From Solimonas fluminis (lineage in GTDB: Bacteria > Pseudomonadota > Gammaproteobacteria > Nevskiales > Nevskiaceae): a stretch of DNA of 64,000 nt. Shown here one piece after another: positions 27,525 through 35,910 of the stretch. How positions within the stretch are numbered: the first letter of the stretch is position 1; each line of letters opens with the position of its first letter. The notes beneath the pieces are model-generated. The model saw only the letters and a program-made list of their open reading frames with translations. It did no database searches and had not been told where the DNA came from. Location: the NCBI RefSeq assembly GCF_002930645.1, contig NZ_PSNW01000007.1:62001-126000 (forward strand). Direction: 5' to 3'. Position numbers and translations under genes: made by a program.

Positions 27525-28382
27525 ATGCTCAAGAATCCGGAAGACCGCGTCCTCGATTCGGCCCTGGCGGCCTACCAGTTGCATGCCCGGGTCACCGACA
27601 ACGCCAGCTACTGCGGCCGCTGGCACGAGGCGGAGCCGGCCGCCGAGGCCTGCATCTTCCACCTGATCGGCTCCGGCAGCTGCCAGGTCAGCGGCGCCGG
27701 CCTGGCCGCGGCCGAATCCCTGGCCGCCGGCGACCTGGTGATCTTCCCGCGCGGCCATGCCCACCGCCTGGATGGCGACGGCTTCACCACCATGCTCTGC
27801 GGCCAATTCGACTTCGTCTGCGGCCACCGCAATCCGCTGCTGGACGCCCTGCCGGACTGCCTGATCGTGCGCGAGGCCGAAGCCGGCTCGGCCCTGCGGC
27901 GGGTGGCGCAGCTGATGTGCGAGGAGGCCAACCTGGAGAGCTTCGGCAGCCGGGCGGTGGTCGACAAGCTGGCCGACTCGCTGTTCGTGATGAGCGTGCG
28001 CAGCTACCTGGCGCGTACGCCGCAGCGCCGCGGCCTGCTGGCCGCCCTGGCCGACCCCCAGCTGGGCCGGGCCCTGCAGGCCATGCACGGCGAGCCCGGC
28101 CGCGACTGGTCGGTGGCCAGCCTGGCGGAGGTGGCGGCCATGTCGCGCAGCCGCTTCGCCGAGGAGTTCGCCCAGCTGATGGGCCAGTCCCCCATCCAGT
28201 ACCTGACCCAGTGGCGGATGATGTCCGCCCTGCGCCTGCTGCAGGAGCCGCGCCTGTCGGTCCTGGCCATCGCCGGCCGCCTGGGCTACCAGACCGAGGC
28301 GGCTTTCCGGCGCAGCTTCAAGCGTGTCCATGGCCAGGGGCCCGGCCACTTCCGGCGGCTGCGCGCCCTGCCGGAAATGTGA
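27525..28382 (+). CDS. AraC-family transcriptional regulator (cupin N-terminus)
   Basis: A 285-residue regulator. The N-terminal cupin-type sensor (IFPRGHAHRLDGDG) covers about residues 20-120. A C-terminal double-HTH AraC domain follows (WSVASLAEVAAMSRSRFAEEF; then LAIAGRLGYQTEAAFRRSFK with the conserved GPGHFRR end). It is divergent from the hvfXABC operon, with only 81 bp between starts, so it is a candidate regulator of copper-RiPP production; the inducer is unknown. ATG at 27525 with GGAAG 10 bp upstream was preferred over an in-frame GTG at 27504. Confidence 0.88.
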   Translation: MLKNPEDRVLDSALAAYQLHARVTDNASYCGRWHEAEPAAEACIFHLIGSGSCQVSGAGLAAAESLAAGDLVIFPRGHAHRLDGDGFTTMLCGQFDFVCGHRNPLLDALPDCLIVREAEAGSALRRVAQLMCEEANLESFGSRAVVDKLADSLFVMSVRSYLARTPQRRGLLAALADPQLGRALQAMHGEPGRDWSVASLAEVAAMSRSRFAEEFAQLMGQSPIQYLTQWRMMSALRLLQEPRLSVLAIAGRLGYQTEAAFRRSFKRVHGQGPGHFRRLRALPEM

Positions 28383-28567
28383 CGCACATCACACTCTGGC
28401 CTGGCCCCTCTACGGCCAAGTCCCTGTTCCGGCAGGAAATCGGTTAAGTTGCACGCCGCCGAAAGCCGCTGGACGCGGCTGAATACATGGACGTATGGCC
28501 CAAACGCACGATGCCCCCGGACCCCGGGGCTGTCATCATGCATTCCTAGAGCAATCAGTCTTTTGCC

Positions 28568-29821
28568 ATGTCGCCCAGCCAGGAGAGCCGCTCGGACGGC
28601 GCCTCCCGCCAGGCGCCTCTGACGGATTACGAAGACCTCAGCCGCAGCGCGGATTTCCTCCGCCAGCTCGACGCCGCCTCGCGCACGTCCAACCCGCTCA
28701 AGCGCTTCCCGCCGGAACATGAAAAGCGCTTCCGCGAGGACGCGCGCGCCAAGTTCGGCCAGGCCCGCGCGCTGACCAGCCTGCTGCCGGCCCTGATGCT
28801 GGTGACCTCCCCGCTGTGGGGCCAGCCGCTGATGCACCCGCCCGCGGGCTTCATCGAGCTGATCCGGGCCTTCGAGTTCGCCCTGATCGTGCCGCTGTGC
28901 CTGGTGTCCGCCTGGATGCTGTGGCGCCGCCCCAGCAGCGTCATCGGCGAGACCCTGTTCATGGTCAGCTTCCTGGTGCTGGCCGTCACCCTGGAATGGT
29001 TGCGCCACCGCGGCATCTCCATGGGCTTCCACCTGAGCCCCAGCCTGTCGAGCTGCGTGCTGGTGGGCTTCATCGTGATCGGCCGCGTACCGCTGCGCGA
29101 GGCCGCCGCCTTCGTCGCGCTGTACCTCGGCTTCATGCTGTTCTCCGACTGGGTGCGGGAGGCCGGCGCCCCACCCGTGCGCAACCCCGTGGACTGGCTG
29201 GTGGAAGGCATCTTCATCGGCGTGGTCATCAGCGGCGCCATGTGGAACGAGCTCTACAGCCGCCGCAACTGGGCCGCCCAGCAATTGCTCAAGTCACTGG
29301 CCTACGTCGACCCGCTGACCAAGCTGCCCAATCGTCGCGCCTTCGAGCAGCACTACGAGTCCGTGGCGCGTCACGCCCGGCGCGAGTACAAGCGCCTGTT
29401 CGTGGCCCTGGTGGACATGGACCATTTCAAGAACCTGAACGATCACCACGGCCATGACTACGGCGACGGCGTGCTGGTGGAGATCGGCCTGGTGCTGAGC
29501 GACTTCGCGCGCCGGCCGCTGGACATGGCGGCGCGCCTCGGCGGCGAGGAATTCGCGCTGGTGCTCTACGACTGCTCGCGCGCCGACGGCCTGCGGCGGC
29601 TGGAGGAACTGCGCCAGCAGGTGGAGGCCCTGGATCTGGCCAATGCCGGCACCGCGCGGGGCCACGTCACCATCAGCGCCGGCGGCGTCGGCGTGCACGC
29701 CGACGTGCCCCTGGCCGAGGCCTATCGCATGGCCGACACCGTGCTCTACGCCGCCAAGCGCCAGGGCCGCAACCGCACCGTGATCGCCGACTCCGCCCAG
29801 GCCGGCAGCGCCGTGGCCTGA
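28568..29821 (+). CDS. Membrane-bound diguanylate cyclase (GGDEF)
   Basis: A 417-residue protein. The N-terminal cytosolic segment (~1-65) is followed by about six transmembrane helices (70-225), then a GGDEF domain from YVDPLTKLPNRRAFE (246-260). The active site is GGEEF (325-329). An inhibitory RxxD I-site (RPLD, 316-319) sits the usual five residues before it, so product inhibition by c-di-GMP is expected. It makes c-di-GMP from two GTP. The 185-bp upstream gap holds its promoter region but no recognised operator. Confidence 0.93.
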   Translation: MSPSQESRSDGASRQAPLTDYEDLSRSADFLRQLDAASRTSNPLKRFPPEHEKRFREDARAKFGQARALTSLLPALMLVTSPLWGQPLMHPPAGFIELIRAFEFALIVPLCLVSAWMLWRRPSSVIGETLFMVSFLVLAVTLEWLRHRGISMGFHLSPSLSSCVLVGFIVIGRVPLREAAAFVALYLGFMLFSDWVREAGAPPVRNPVDWLVEGIFIGVVISGAMWNELYSRRNWAAQQLLKSLAYVDPLTKLPNRRAFEQHYESVARHARREYKRLFVALVDMDHFKNLNDHHGHDYGDGVLVEIGLVLSDFARRPLDMAARLGGEEFALVLYDCSRADGLRRLEELRQQVEALDLANAGTARGHVTISAGGVGVHADVPLAEAYRMADTVLYAAKRQGRNRTVIADSAQAGSAVA

Positions 29822-29864
29822 GCCGGCTTCCGCCTTTTTTGGTATTTTGCGCGCCCGCGATGCC

Positions 29865-29940
<76 letters not shown>

Positions 29941-30040
29941 ACTCTCAGCCGACCGCCATTTGCGCTAGGTTTTGCCCCATAACCGGTCGATTGGCCCGTT
30001 ACGCAATCAAGCCGCGTTCGCCATTCACATTGAGGACTCG

Positions 30041-30625
30041 ATGCTGAAGAACATCTGCGTCTACTGCGGATCCAGTCCGGGGCGCCTGCCGGCCTATGCC
30101 GAAGGCGCACGCGCGCTGGCCGCCGCACTGGTGGAGCGCGGCATCGGCCTGGTCTACGGCGGATCCAACCTCGGGGTGATGGGCGTGCTGGCCGACGAGG
30201 TGCTGCGCCTGGGCGGCCGCGTCACCGGCGTGATCCCGGAAGCGCTGGTGGAAAAGGAGGCCGGCCACAACGGCCTCAGCGAGCTGCGCATCACGCGCTC
30301 GATGCACGAGCGCAAGGCGCTGATGGCGGAACTGTCGGACGGGTTCATTGCCCTGCCCGGCGGCCTCGGCACACTGGAGGAAATCCTGGAGATCTGGACC
30401 TGGGCCCAGCTGAGCCTGCACGAGAAGCCCTGCGGCCTGCTCAACGTGGCGGGCTACTACGACCGCCTGGGCGGCTTCCTGGACCACGCGCGGGACGAGG
30501 GCTTCGTGCGGCCGGCGCACCACGCCATGATGATGGTGGACGACGACCCGCGGCGACTGTTGCAGCAGTTTGACGGCTACGTGGCGCCGCCGCCGACGCG
30601 CTGGGTGGAGCGGTCTCTGCCCTAG
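30041..30625 (+). CDS. LOG-family (TIGR00730) nucleotide 5'-monophosphate nucleosidase
   Basis: A 194-residue Rossmann-fold protein of the lysine-decarboxylase-like LOG family. Motifs are VYCGSSPG (7-14), YGGSNLGVMG (39-48), SMHERK (87-92) and PGGLGTLEE (106-114), the signature of enzymes that cleave AMP or cytokinin riboside monophosphates to base and ribose-5-phosphate. The old annotation as lysine decarboxylase is not supported. The start ATG at 30041 matches the domain; the frame is open to within the tRNA-proximal region. A tRNA lies 100 bp upstream. Confidence 0.92.
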   Translation: MLKNICVYCGSSPGRLPAYAEGARALAAALVERGIGLVYGGSNLGVMGVLADEVLRLGGRVTGVIPEALVEKEAGHNGLSELRITRSMHERKALMAELSDGFIALPGGLGTLEEILEIWTWAQLSLHEKPCGLLNVAGYYDRLGGFLDHARDEGFVRPAHHAMMMVDDDPRRLLQQFDGYVAPPPTRWVERSLP

Positions 30626-30706
30626 GCGGAACCGGCGGCGCGCGATGGATTCGGGGGCACGGCAGGAGTAGGCTCGGCACTCCAACCCAGCCGCCGCGAG
30701 GGAGCC

Positions 30707-31162
30707 ATGAAGCTGACCGTCAACGGAACCGCGCATGAAGTGGACGCGCCGCCCGACATGCCCCTGCTGTGGGTGCTGCGCGACCTCATCGGGCTGACCG
30801 GCACCAAGTTCGGCTGCGGCATGGCGCAATGCGGGGCGTGCACTGTCCACCTCGACGGCACGCCCATGCGCTCCTGCATCACCCCGGCCGCGGCCGCGGC
30901 GGACAGGTCCGTCACCACCATCGAGGGCCTGTCGGCCGACGGCAGCCACCCGGTGCAGCGGGCCTGGGCCGAGTTGGACGTGGTGCAATGCGGCTATTGC
31001 CAGTCGGGGCAGATCATGTCGGCGGTGGCCCTGCTCGCCGCCAATGCCAAGCCCAGCGATGCGGACATCGACGCCGCGCTGTCCGGCAACCTCTGCCGCT
31101 GCGGCACCTACCAGCGCATCCGGGCCGCGGTGCATCGCGCCGCCGAGCTGTCGAAGGCCTGA
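30707..31162 (+). CDS. Molybdenum hydroxylase, 2Fe-2S small subunit (IorA/CoxS type)
   Basis: A 151-residue subunit with two [2Fe-2S] clusters. The plant-ferredoxin-type ligands are Cys37, Cys42, Cys45 and Cys57 ([14 protein letters not shown]). The second cluster uses Cys95, Cys98, Cys130 and Cys132 ([15 protein letters not shown]). It passes electrons from the molybdenum subunit encoded 10 bp downstream. There is no separate FAD subunit gene, as in the isoquinoline 1-oxidoreductase/aldehyde dehydrogenase subgroup, which uses an external acceptor such as a cytochrome. Confidence 0.94.
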   Translation: MKLTVNGTAHEVDAPPDMPLLWVLRDLIGLTGTKFGCGMAQCGACTVHLDGTPMRSCITPAAAAADRSVTTIEGLSADGSHPVQRAWAELDVVQCGYCQSGQIMSAVALLAANAKPSDADIDAALSGNLCRCGTYQRIRAAVHRAAELSKA

Positions 31163-31172
31163 GGAAACTGCC

Positions 31173-33338
31173 ATGAACGATCTCAGCAATGCCTCGCGCC
31201 GCAGGTTCCTGAAGGCCGGCGCCGCCGTGGTCGGCGGCGGCCTGGTGATCGCCTTTACCGTCCCCCTGGCGAAGCGCTTCGCCGGCGGCGGCGAGGCCGC
31301 ACCCGCCGCCCCGGCCGCGGCACCCGCCGCCAATGCCTTCCTGCGGGTCGGCAGCGACGACAGCGTCACCGTGCTGATCGCCCATTCCGAGATGGGCCAG
31401 GGCATCTGGACGGCATTGCCGATGCTGATCGCCGAGGAACTCGACGCCGACTGGTCGCGCGTGCGCGTGGAGCACGCGCCGGCCGCGCCGGTCTACGCGC
31501 ACACCGTGTTCGGCATGCAGATGACCGGCGGCTCCAGCAGCACCTGGTCGGAGTTCGAGCGCTACCGCCAGGCCGGCGCCACGGCCCGCGCGCTGCTGGT
31601 GCAGGCAGCGGCGAAGCAATGGGGCGTGAACCCGGCCGACTGCCGCGTCGAGAACGGCATCGTCAGCAGCGGCTCGCACAGCGCCCGCTTCGGGGAGCTG
31701 GCGGAGGCCGCCAATGCATTGCCGGCGCCCGACAAGGTCGCGTTGAAGGAGCCCAAGGACTGGAAACTGATCGGCAAGGCGACCAAGCGCCTCGACACGC
31801 CGGAGAAGATCACCGGCCGCGCCACCTTCGGCATGGACGTGAAGTTCGACGGCCTGCTGACCGCGGTGGTGGCACGGCCGCCGGTGTTCGGTGGCACGGT
31901 GAAGTCCTACGACGCGGCGAAGGCGAAGGCCGTCCCCGGCGTCCGCTCCGTGGTGCAGGTGCCCAGCGGCATCGCCGTGGTGGCCGATCATTTCTGGGCC
32001 GCCAGGCAGGGGCGCGAGGCGCTGTCCGTCGAGTGGGACCTGGGTCCCAACGCGGCACTGGATACCGCTGCGCTGCAGGCGGAGTTCCAGCGCCTGGCCG
32101 ATACGCCGGGCCTGGCCGCCGCCAAGGCCGGCGATCCGGCGCAGGCCATGAAGCAGGCGGCGAGGCAGCTGCAGGCCGACTACAGCGTGCCCTACCTGGC
32201 CCATGCGCCGATGGAACCGCTCAACGCCACGGTGAGGATCGGCCCGGACCGCTGCGAGATCTGGGCCGGCACGCAGTTCCAGACCCTGGACCAGATGGTG
32301 GCGGCGCAGATCACGGGCCTCAAGCCCGAGCAGGTGCAGATCCACACCACCTTCCTCGGCGGCGGCTTCGGCCGTCGCGCCACGCCGACCTCGGACTTCG
32401 TCAGCGAGGCGGTGCATGTCGCCAAGGCCGCGGGCCAGCCGGTGAAGACCGTATGGACGCGCGAGGACGACGTGCGCGGCGGCTACTACCGCCCGGCCTA
32501 CCTGCACCGCGTGCACATCGGCGTGGATGACAAGGGGCTGCCGCTGGCCTGGCAGCACGCGGTGGTCGGCCAGTCGATCCTGGTCGGCACGCCGATGGAG
32601 CCGATGATGGTCAAGGACGGCGTCGACGCCACCTCGGTCGAGGGCGTGGTGGATTCTCCGTATCTCAAGGGCATCGGCGCGCACCGCGTGGAAATCCATT
32701 CGCCGAAGACCGGCATCCCGGTGCTGTGGTGGCGCTCGGTGGGTCACAGCCACACCGCCTTCGTGATGGAGGGCCTGGTCGATGAGCTGGCGCTGGCGGC
32801 GAAGCAGGATCCCGTGGAGTACCGCCGCGCCCTGCTCAAGGATCATCCGCGCCATCTCGGCGTGCTGAACCTGGCGGCGGAGAAGGCCGGCTGGGCGACG
32901 CCCCCGCCCAAGGGACGCGCGCGCGGCGTGGCGGTGCACGAGTCCTTCGGCAGCATCATCGCGCAGGTCGCCGAGGTCTCGGCGCAGGACGGCCGCATCC
33001 GCGTGCACCGCGTCACCTGCGCCGTGGACTGCGGCATCGCCGTGAATCCCATCGGCATCGCCGCGCAGATGGAATCCGGTGTCGCCTTCGGGCTCGGGGC
33101 CGCGCTGCACAGCCGGCTGGACTTCCGCGAGGGCCGGGTGCAGCAGTCCAATTTCCACGATTACGTCGTGCTGCGGCTCGACGAGATGCCGCAGGTGGAC
33201 GTGCACATCGTGCCCAGCACCGAGAAGCCCGGCGGCGTCGGCGAGCCGGGCACCCCGCCGGTCGCCCCGGCAGTGGCCAATGCCGTGGCGGCGCTCACCG
33301 GGAAGCGGCTGCGCGAGCTGCCGCTGCGGCTGGCCTGA
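31173..33338 (+). CDS. Molybdopterin-dependent oxidoreductase large subunit (IorB type), Tat-exported
   Basis: A 721-residue xanthine-oxidase-family large subunit. A twin-arginine signal is present: RRRFLKAG (9-16) followed by a hydrophobic run, so the complex is probably exported folded to the periplasm. Cofactor-binding segments include HSEMGQGIWTALPMLIAEEL, TFLGGGFGRR and GGVGEPGTPPV, whose Glu is the expected catalytic base. The family hydroxylates N-heterocycles or oxidises aldehydes; the true substrate is not predictable. It is followed by xdhC and mocA maturation genes. Confidence 0.92.
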   Translation: MNDLSNASRRRFLKAGAAVVGGGLVIAFTVPLAKRFAGGGEAAPAAPAAAPAANAFLRVGSDDSVTVLIAHSEMGQGIWTALPMLIAEELDADWSRVRVEHAPAAPVYAHTVFGMQMTGGSSSTWSEFERYRQAGATARALLVQAAAKQWGVNPADCRVENGIVSSGSHSARFGELAEAANALPAPDKVALKEPKDWKLIGKATKRLDTPEKITGRATFGMDVKFDGLLTAVVARPPVFGGTVKSYDAAKAKAVPGVRSVVQVPSGIAVVADHFWAARQGREALSVEWDLGPNAALDTAALQAEFQRLADTPGLAAAKAGDPAQAMKQAARQLQADYSVPYLAHAPMEPLNATVRIGPDRCEIWAGTQFQTLDQMVAAQITGLKPEQVQIHTTFLGGGFGRRATPTSDFVSEAVHVAKAAGQPVKTVWTREDDVRGGYYRPAYLHRVHIGVDDKGLPLAWQHAVVGQSILVGTPMEPMMVKDGVDATSVEGVVDSPYLKGIGAHRVEIHSPKTGIPVLWWRSVGHSHTAFVMEGLVDELALAAKQDPVEYRRALLKDHPRHLGVLNLAAEKAGWATPPPKGRARGVAVHESFGSIIAQVAEVSAQDGRIRVHRVTCAVDCGIAVNPIGIAAQMESGVAFGLGAALHSRLDFREGRVQQSNFHDYVVLRLDEMPQVDVHIVPSTEKPGGVGEPGTPPVAPAVANAVAALTGKRLRELPLRLA

Positions 33339-33394
33339 ACCGGCGGCATGCGGCGGGCGATACCCGGCCCCGGCCATAGCGGCAGAATGGGCGG

Positions 33395-34486
33395 ATGAAC
33401 ACACCGCAGGAATTCGCCCCGCTGCTGGCCGGGCTGCGCCGCCTGCAGGCCAGCGGCTTCGCCGGCGGCGGCGCACTGGCGACGCTGACGCGTACGCGCG
33501 GCTCCACCTTCCGCCGCGCCGGCGCACGCATGCTGGTCTGCGGCGACGGCCAGATCGTGCGCGGACTCTCCGGCGGCTGCCCGGAGCGCGACATCGTGGC
33601 GCGGGCCCGGGGCGTGATCGCCGCCGGCCGGCCCGAGATCGTGCGCTACAACCGCGAGTACGGGCTCGACGCCATGATCGAGATGGGCTGCGGCGGCGAA
33701 CTGGAAGTGCTGATCGAGCCGCTGTCCTCCGGCGAGGACCTGCATTTCATCGACGCGGTGGAAGACTGCATGAGCGCCCGGCGCGAGGGATTCCTCGCCA
33801 CGGCCTACACGCGCGACGGGCATTGCCTCTCGCCGCGCCCGCGGCGCCTGGTCTGGTCCGGCGGCGTCGCCAGCGACAGCCTGGCCGACCCGGCACTGGC
33901 GCAGGCCGTGGTCGCCCAGGGTACCGCCGCCGGCAGCGCTCCGGTGGTCCAGACCATCGGCACCGCCAGCGGCCGCTATGAGGTGCTGATCGAGCGCCTG
34001 CGCCCGCCGCATGCCCTGCTGCTGGTGGGCGTCACCGCGGGCGCGGTGGCGCTGGCACGCTTCGCCCAGACCCTGGGCTGGGCCGTGACGCTGGTGGACT
34101 CCCGTGATGACGTGGACCGCTCGGCGCTGCCGCCGGGCACGCGCCTGCTCCAGGCCGCCCCCGCGGCGCTGCTGCAGGGCCTGCAGCCGGGCCAGTACGA
34201 TTCCGCCGTGGTGATGACGCACAACCTCGAGCGCGACGCCGACTACCTGCGCGCGCTGGCCACGCTGCCGCTGGCCTATCTCGGGGCCATCGGCTCGCGC
34301 AGCCGCGCGGCAAAGCTCTGCGCGGCCACCGGGCTGCAACCGCCGCGCCTGCGCGCGCCCGCCGGCCTGGACCTGGGCTCGGAAACGCCGGAGGAGATCG
34401 CGCTGGCGATCGCCGCGGAAATCCTCGCCGTGAGCAGCGGCCGCAGCGGCGGCGTACTGAGCGCGCACGACGGTCCGATCCACTGA
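33395..34486 (+). CDS. XdhC/CoxI-family molybdenum enzyme maturation protein
   Basis: A 363-residue XdhC/CoxI protein. The N-terminal XdhC domain has RTRGSTFRRAGARMLV and GLSGGCPERDI; the C-terminal Rossmann-like domain has LLLVGVTAGAVAL and MTHNLERDADYLRAL ... YLGAIGSR. Such proteins bind molybdenum cofactor, sulfurate or protect it, and insert it into xanthine-oxidase-family enzymes. It is 56 bp after the large subunit and overlaps mocA by 1 bp (TGATG), so it belongs to the same operon. Confidence 0.92.
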   Translation: MNTPQEFAPLLAGLRRLQASGFAGGGALATLTRTRGSTFRRAGARMLVCGDGQIVRGLSGGCPERDIVARARGVIAAGRPEIVRYNREYGLDAMIEMGCGGELEVLIEPLSSGEDLHFIDAVEDCMSARREGFLATAYTRDGHCLSPRPRRLVWSGGVASDSLADPALAQAVVAQGTAAGSAPVVQTIGTASGRYEVLIERLRPPHALLLVGVTAGAVALARFAQTLGWAVTLVDSRDDVDRSALPPGTRLLQAAPAALLQGLQPGQYDSAVVMTHNLERDADYLRALATLPLAYLGAIGSRSRAAKLCAATGLQPPRLRAPAGLDLGSETPEEIALAIAAEILAVSSGRSGGVLSAHDGPIH

Positions 34487-35073
34487 TGCCGGAGGCCGCG
34501 ATCCAGGCCCTGCTGCTGGCGGCCGGCAACGCCAGCCGCTTCGGCAGCGCCAAGCAGCTGGCGCCGCTGGACGGCGTGGCCCTGGTGCGCCGCGCCGCCC
34601 TGGCGGTGCTGGACACCGGCCTGCCGCTGACGGTGGTCACCGGGGCCTATGCGGACGAGGTGGCCGCCGCGCTGGAGGGCCTGCCGCTGACGCTGCGGCA
34701 CAACGCCGGCTGGGCGGACGGCATGGGCGGCTCGCTGGGCTGCGGCTTCCGCCACCTGCTCGGCGGCGGCTCGCAGGCAGCGCTGGTATGCCTGGCGGAC
34801 CAGCCGCGCGTACAGGCCCCGCAGCTGCGGCAGCTGATCCAGGCCTGGCGCCTGGACCCGCGGTGCATGGCCGCGGCGGCGCACGGCGACGCGCTGGGGC
34901 CGCCCTGCCTGTTCCCGCGGCGCTGGTACGAGGAGCTGTCGCGCTGGACGGGACCGCAGGGCGCCCGCAGGCTGCTGGAGCGGCATCCGCAGGAACTGCT
35001 GCGCGTGGCGATGCCGGAGGCGGCGGTGGACGTGGATACGCGCGCGGACTTCGAAAACCTGAAAATCCCGTAG
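34486..35073 (+). CDS. mocA: Molybdenum cofactor cytidylyltransferase, MocA-like
   Basis: A 195-residue NTP-transferase-fold protein. The nucleotide loop is LLAAGNASRFGSAKQL near residues 9-24, with LVCLADQPRV (metal Asp) and GPPCLFPRRW following. MocA makes molybdopterin cytosine dinucleotide from Moco and CTP, the cofactor form used by many bacterial hydroxylases of the type encoded just upstream. Translation is coupled to xdhC by a 1-bp overlap. Its stop codon is immediately followed by a REP-like hairpin. Confidence 0.88.
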   Translation: MPEAAIQALLLAAGNASRFGSAKQLAPLDGVALVRRAALAVLDTGLPLTVVTGAYADEVAAALEGLPLTLRHNAGWADGMGGSLGCGFRHLLGGGSQAALVCLADQPRVQAPQLRQLIQAWRLDPRCMAAAAHGDALGPPCLFPRRWYEELSRWTGPQGARRLLERHPQELLRVAMPEAAVDVDTRADFENLKIP

Positions 35074-35136
35074 GGGCGGCTGTCAGCCGCGATCACGCGA
35101 TCCTGTGACCCGGCGTTCGCGGCTGACAGCCGCTCC
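35073..35136. repeat. REP-like inverted repeat
   Basis: Two 20-bp arms (GGGGCGGCTGTCAGCCGCGA and its near-perfect complement, 19/20) around a 24-bp centre, in the gap between the convergent mocA and FabR/DesT-like genes. It belongs to the same family as 45361-45429 (GGAGCGGC...GGCCGCGA) and may act as a bidirectional 3'-end structure. Confidence 0.85.
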
Positions 35137-35144
35137 CGCGCCGC

Positions 35145-35822
35145 TCAATCCCCGACGATGCCTTCCTTGGCCATGGTCTGCGTGCCCACCATGATCATGC
35201 GCAGGATCTTCACCATCTGCTCGATCAGTTCCGGGTGCCGCTCGGGCGGCAGGTCCATGGCCGTGGTGCCCATGTTGAACACCAGGCGGGTGATCGCCTT
35301 GGCCACCAGCTGCGGCTCGTAGATCGGCAGCTTGTTGAGCTCCGCCAGGCGGATCAGGTCCACGCAGAGCTCTTCCTCGAAGGAGCGCAGCTCGCGCTCC
35401 ACCGCCTGCTTGAAGGCGTCCGAGCCCACCGTGCCCTCGCGCAGCACGATGTGCAGCAACTTCTCGTCGGCGCTGAGCTGCTCCATGAAGGTTTCCACCG
35501 AGCTGCGCACCACGCTGCGGCCGCTGGCGGCGCGGTGGCGCGCCTCGCCGATGATCTTGCGCAGCGAGCGGCCGGCCTGGTCGATCAGGGCGATGGCCAG
35601 CTCGTCCACATCGCGGAAATGGCGGTAGAAGCTGTTGGGCGCGATGCCGGCCTCGCGCGCCACCTCGCGCAGGCTCAGGGTGGAGACGCTGCGGTGCGGC
35701 CCCACCAGCTTGAGCGCGGCGGCGATCAGGTCTTCCCGCGTGATCACCGGCTTGCGTCCCTGGGGCGCCTGCCCGCGGCGGGGGCTGCGGCTGGCGGCGC
35801 GGGTCTTGGTGGCGGAAGTCAT
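35145..35822 (-). CDS. FabR/DesT-type TetR repressor of unsaturated fatty acid genes
   Basis: A 225-residue TetR-family protein with the FabR signature LSLREVAREAGIAPNSFYRHF in its HTH (written here across the recognition helix) and RDVDELAIALIDQAG after it. FabR and DesT sense the saturated/unsaturated acyl balance and repress desaturation or unsaturated synthesis genes. It is divergent from the desC-desB-like pair across a strong operator, exactly the P. aeruginosa desT/desCB plan. Start ATG 35822 is preferred because ATGs at 35843/35840 lie inside the operator; these remain alternatives. Confidence 0.92.
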   Translation of the reverse strand: MTSATKTRAASRSPRRGQAPQGRKPVITREDLIAAALKLVGPHRSVSTLSLREVAREAGIAPNSFYRHFRDVDELAIALIDQAGRSLRKIIGEARHRAASGRSVVRSSVETFMEQLSADEKLLHIVLREGTVGSDAFKQAVERELRSFEEELCVDLIRLAELNKLPIYEPQLVAKAITRLVFNMGTTAMDLPPERHPELIEQMVKILRMIMVGTQTMAKEGIVGD

Positions 35823-35841
35823 GGCGACATCATAGCGCATC

Positions 35842-35879
35842 ATTAAAGTACAGTTGTATAGACAAATGTACTTTTAATG
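35842..35879. promoter_or_regulatory. FabR/DesT operator overlapping the desC promoter
   Basis: Near-perfect inverted repeat: ATTAAAGTACA on the left matches TGTACTTTTAAT on the right, with an 8-bp perfect inner arm AAAGTACA/TGTACTTT around a 14-bp centre. A promoter-like pair, TAGACA (35859-35864) and TATGAT (35881-35886) with 16-bp spacing, reads toward the reductase gene, so bound repressor would cover the -35 region. Confidence 0.82.
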
Positions 35880-35910
35880 GTATGATGGGTCCATCCGCCC
35901 TCCGGAAGGA

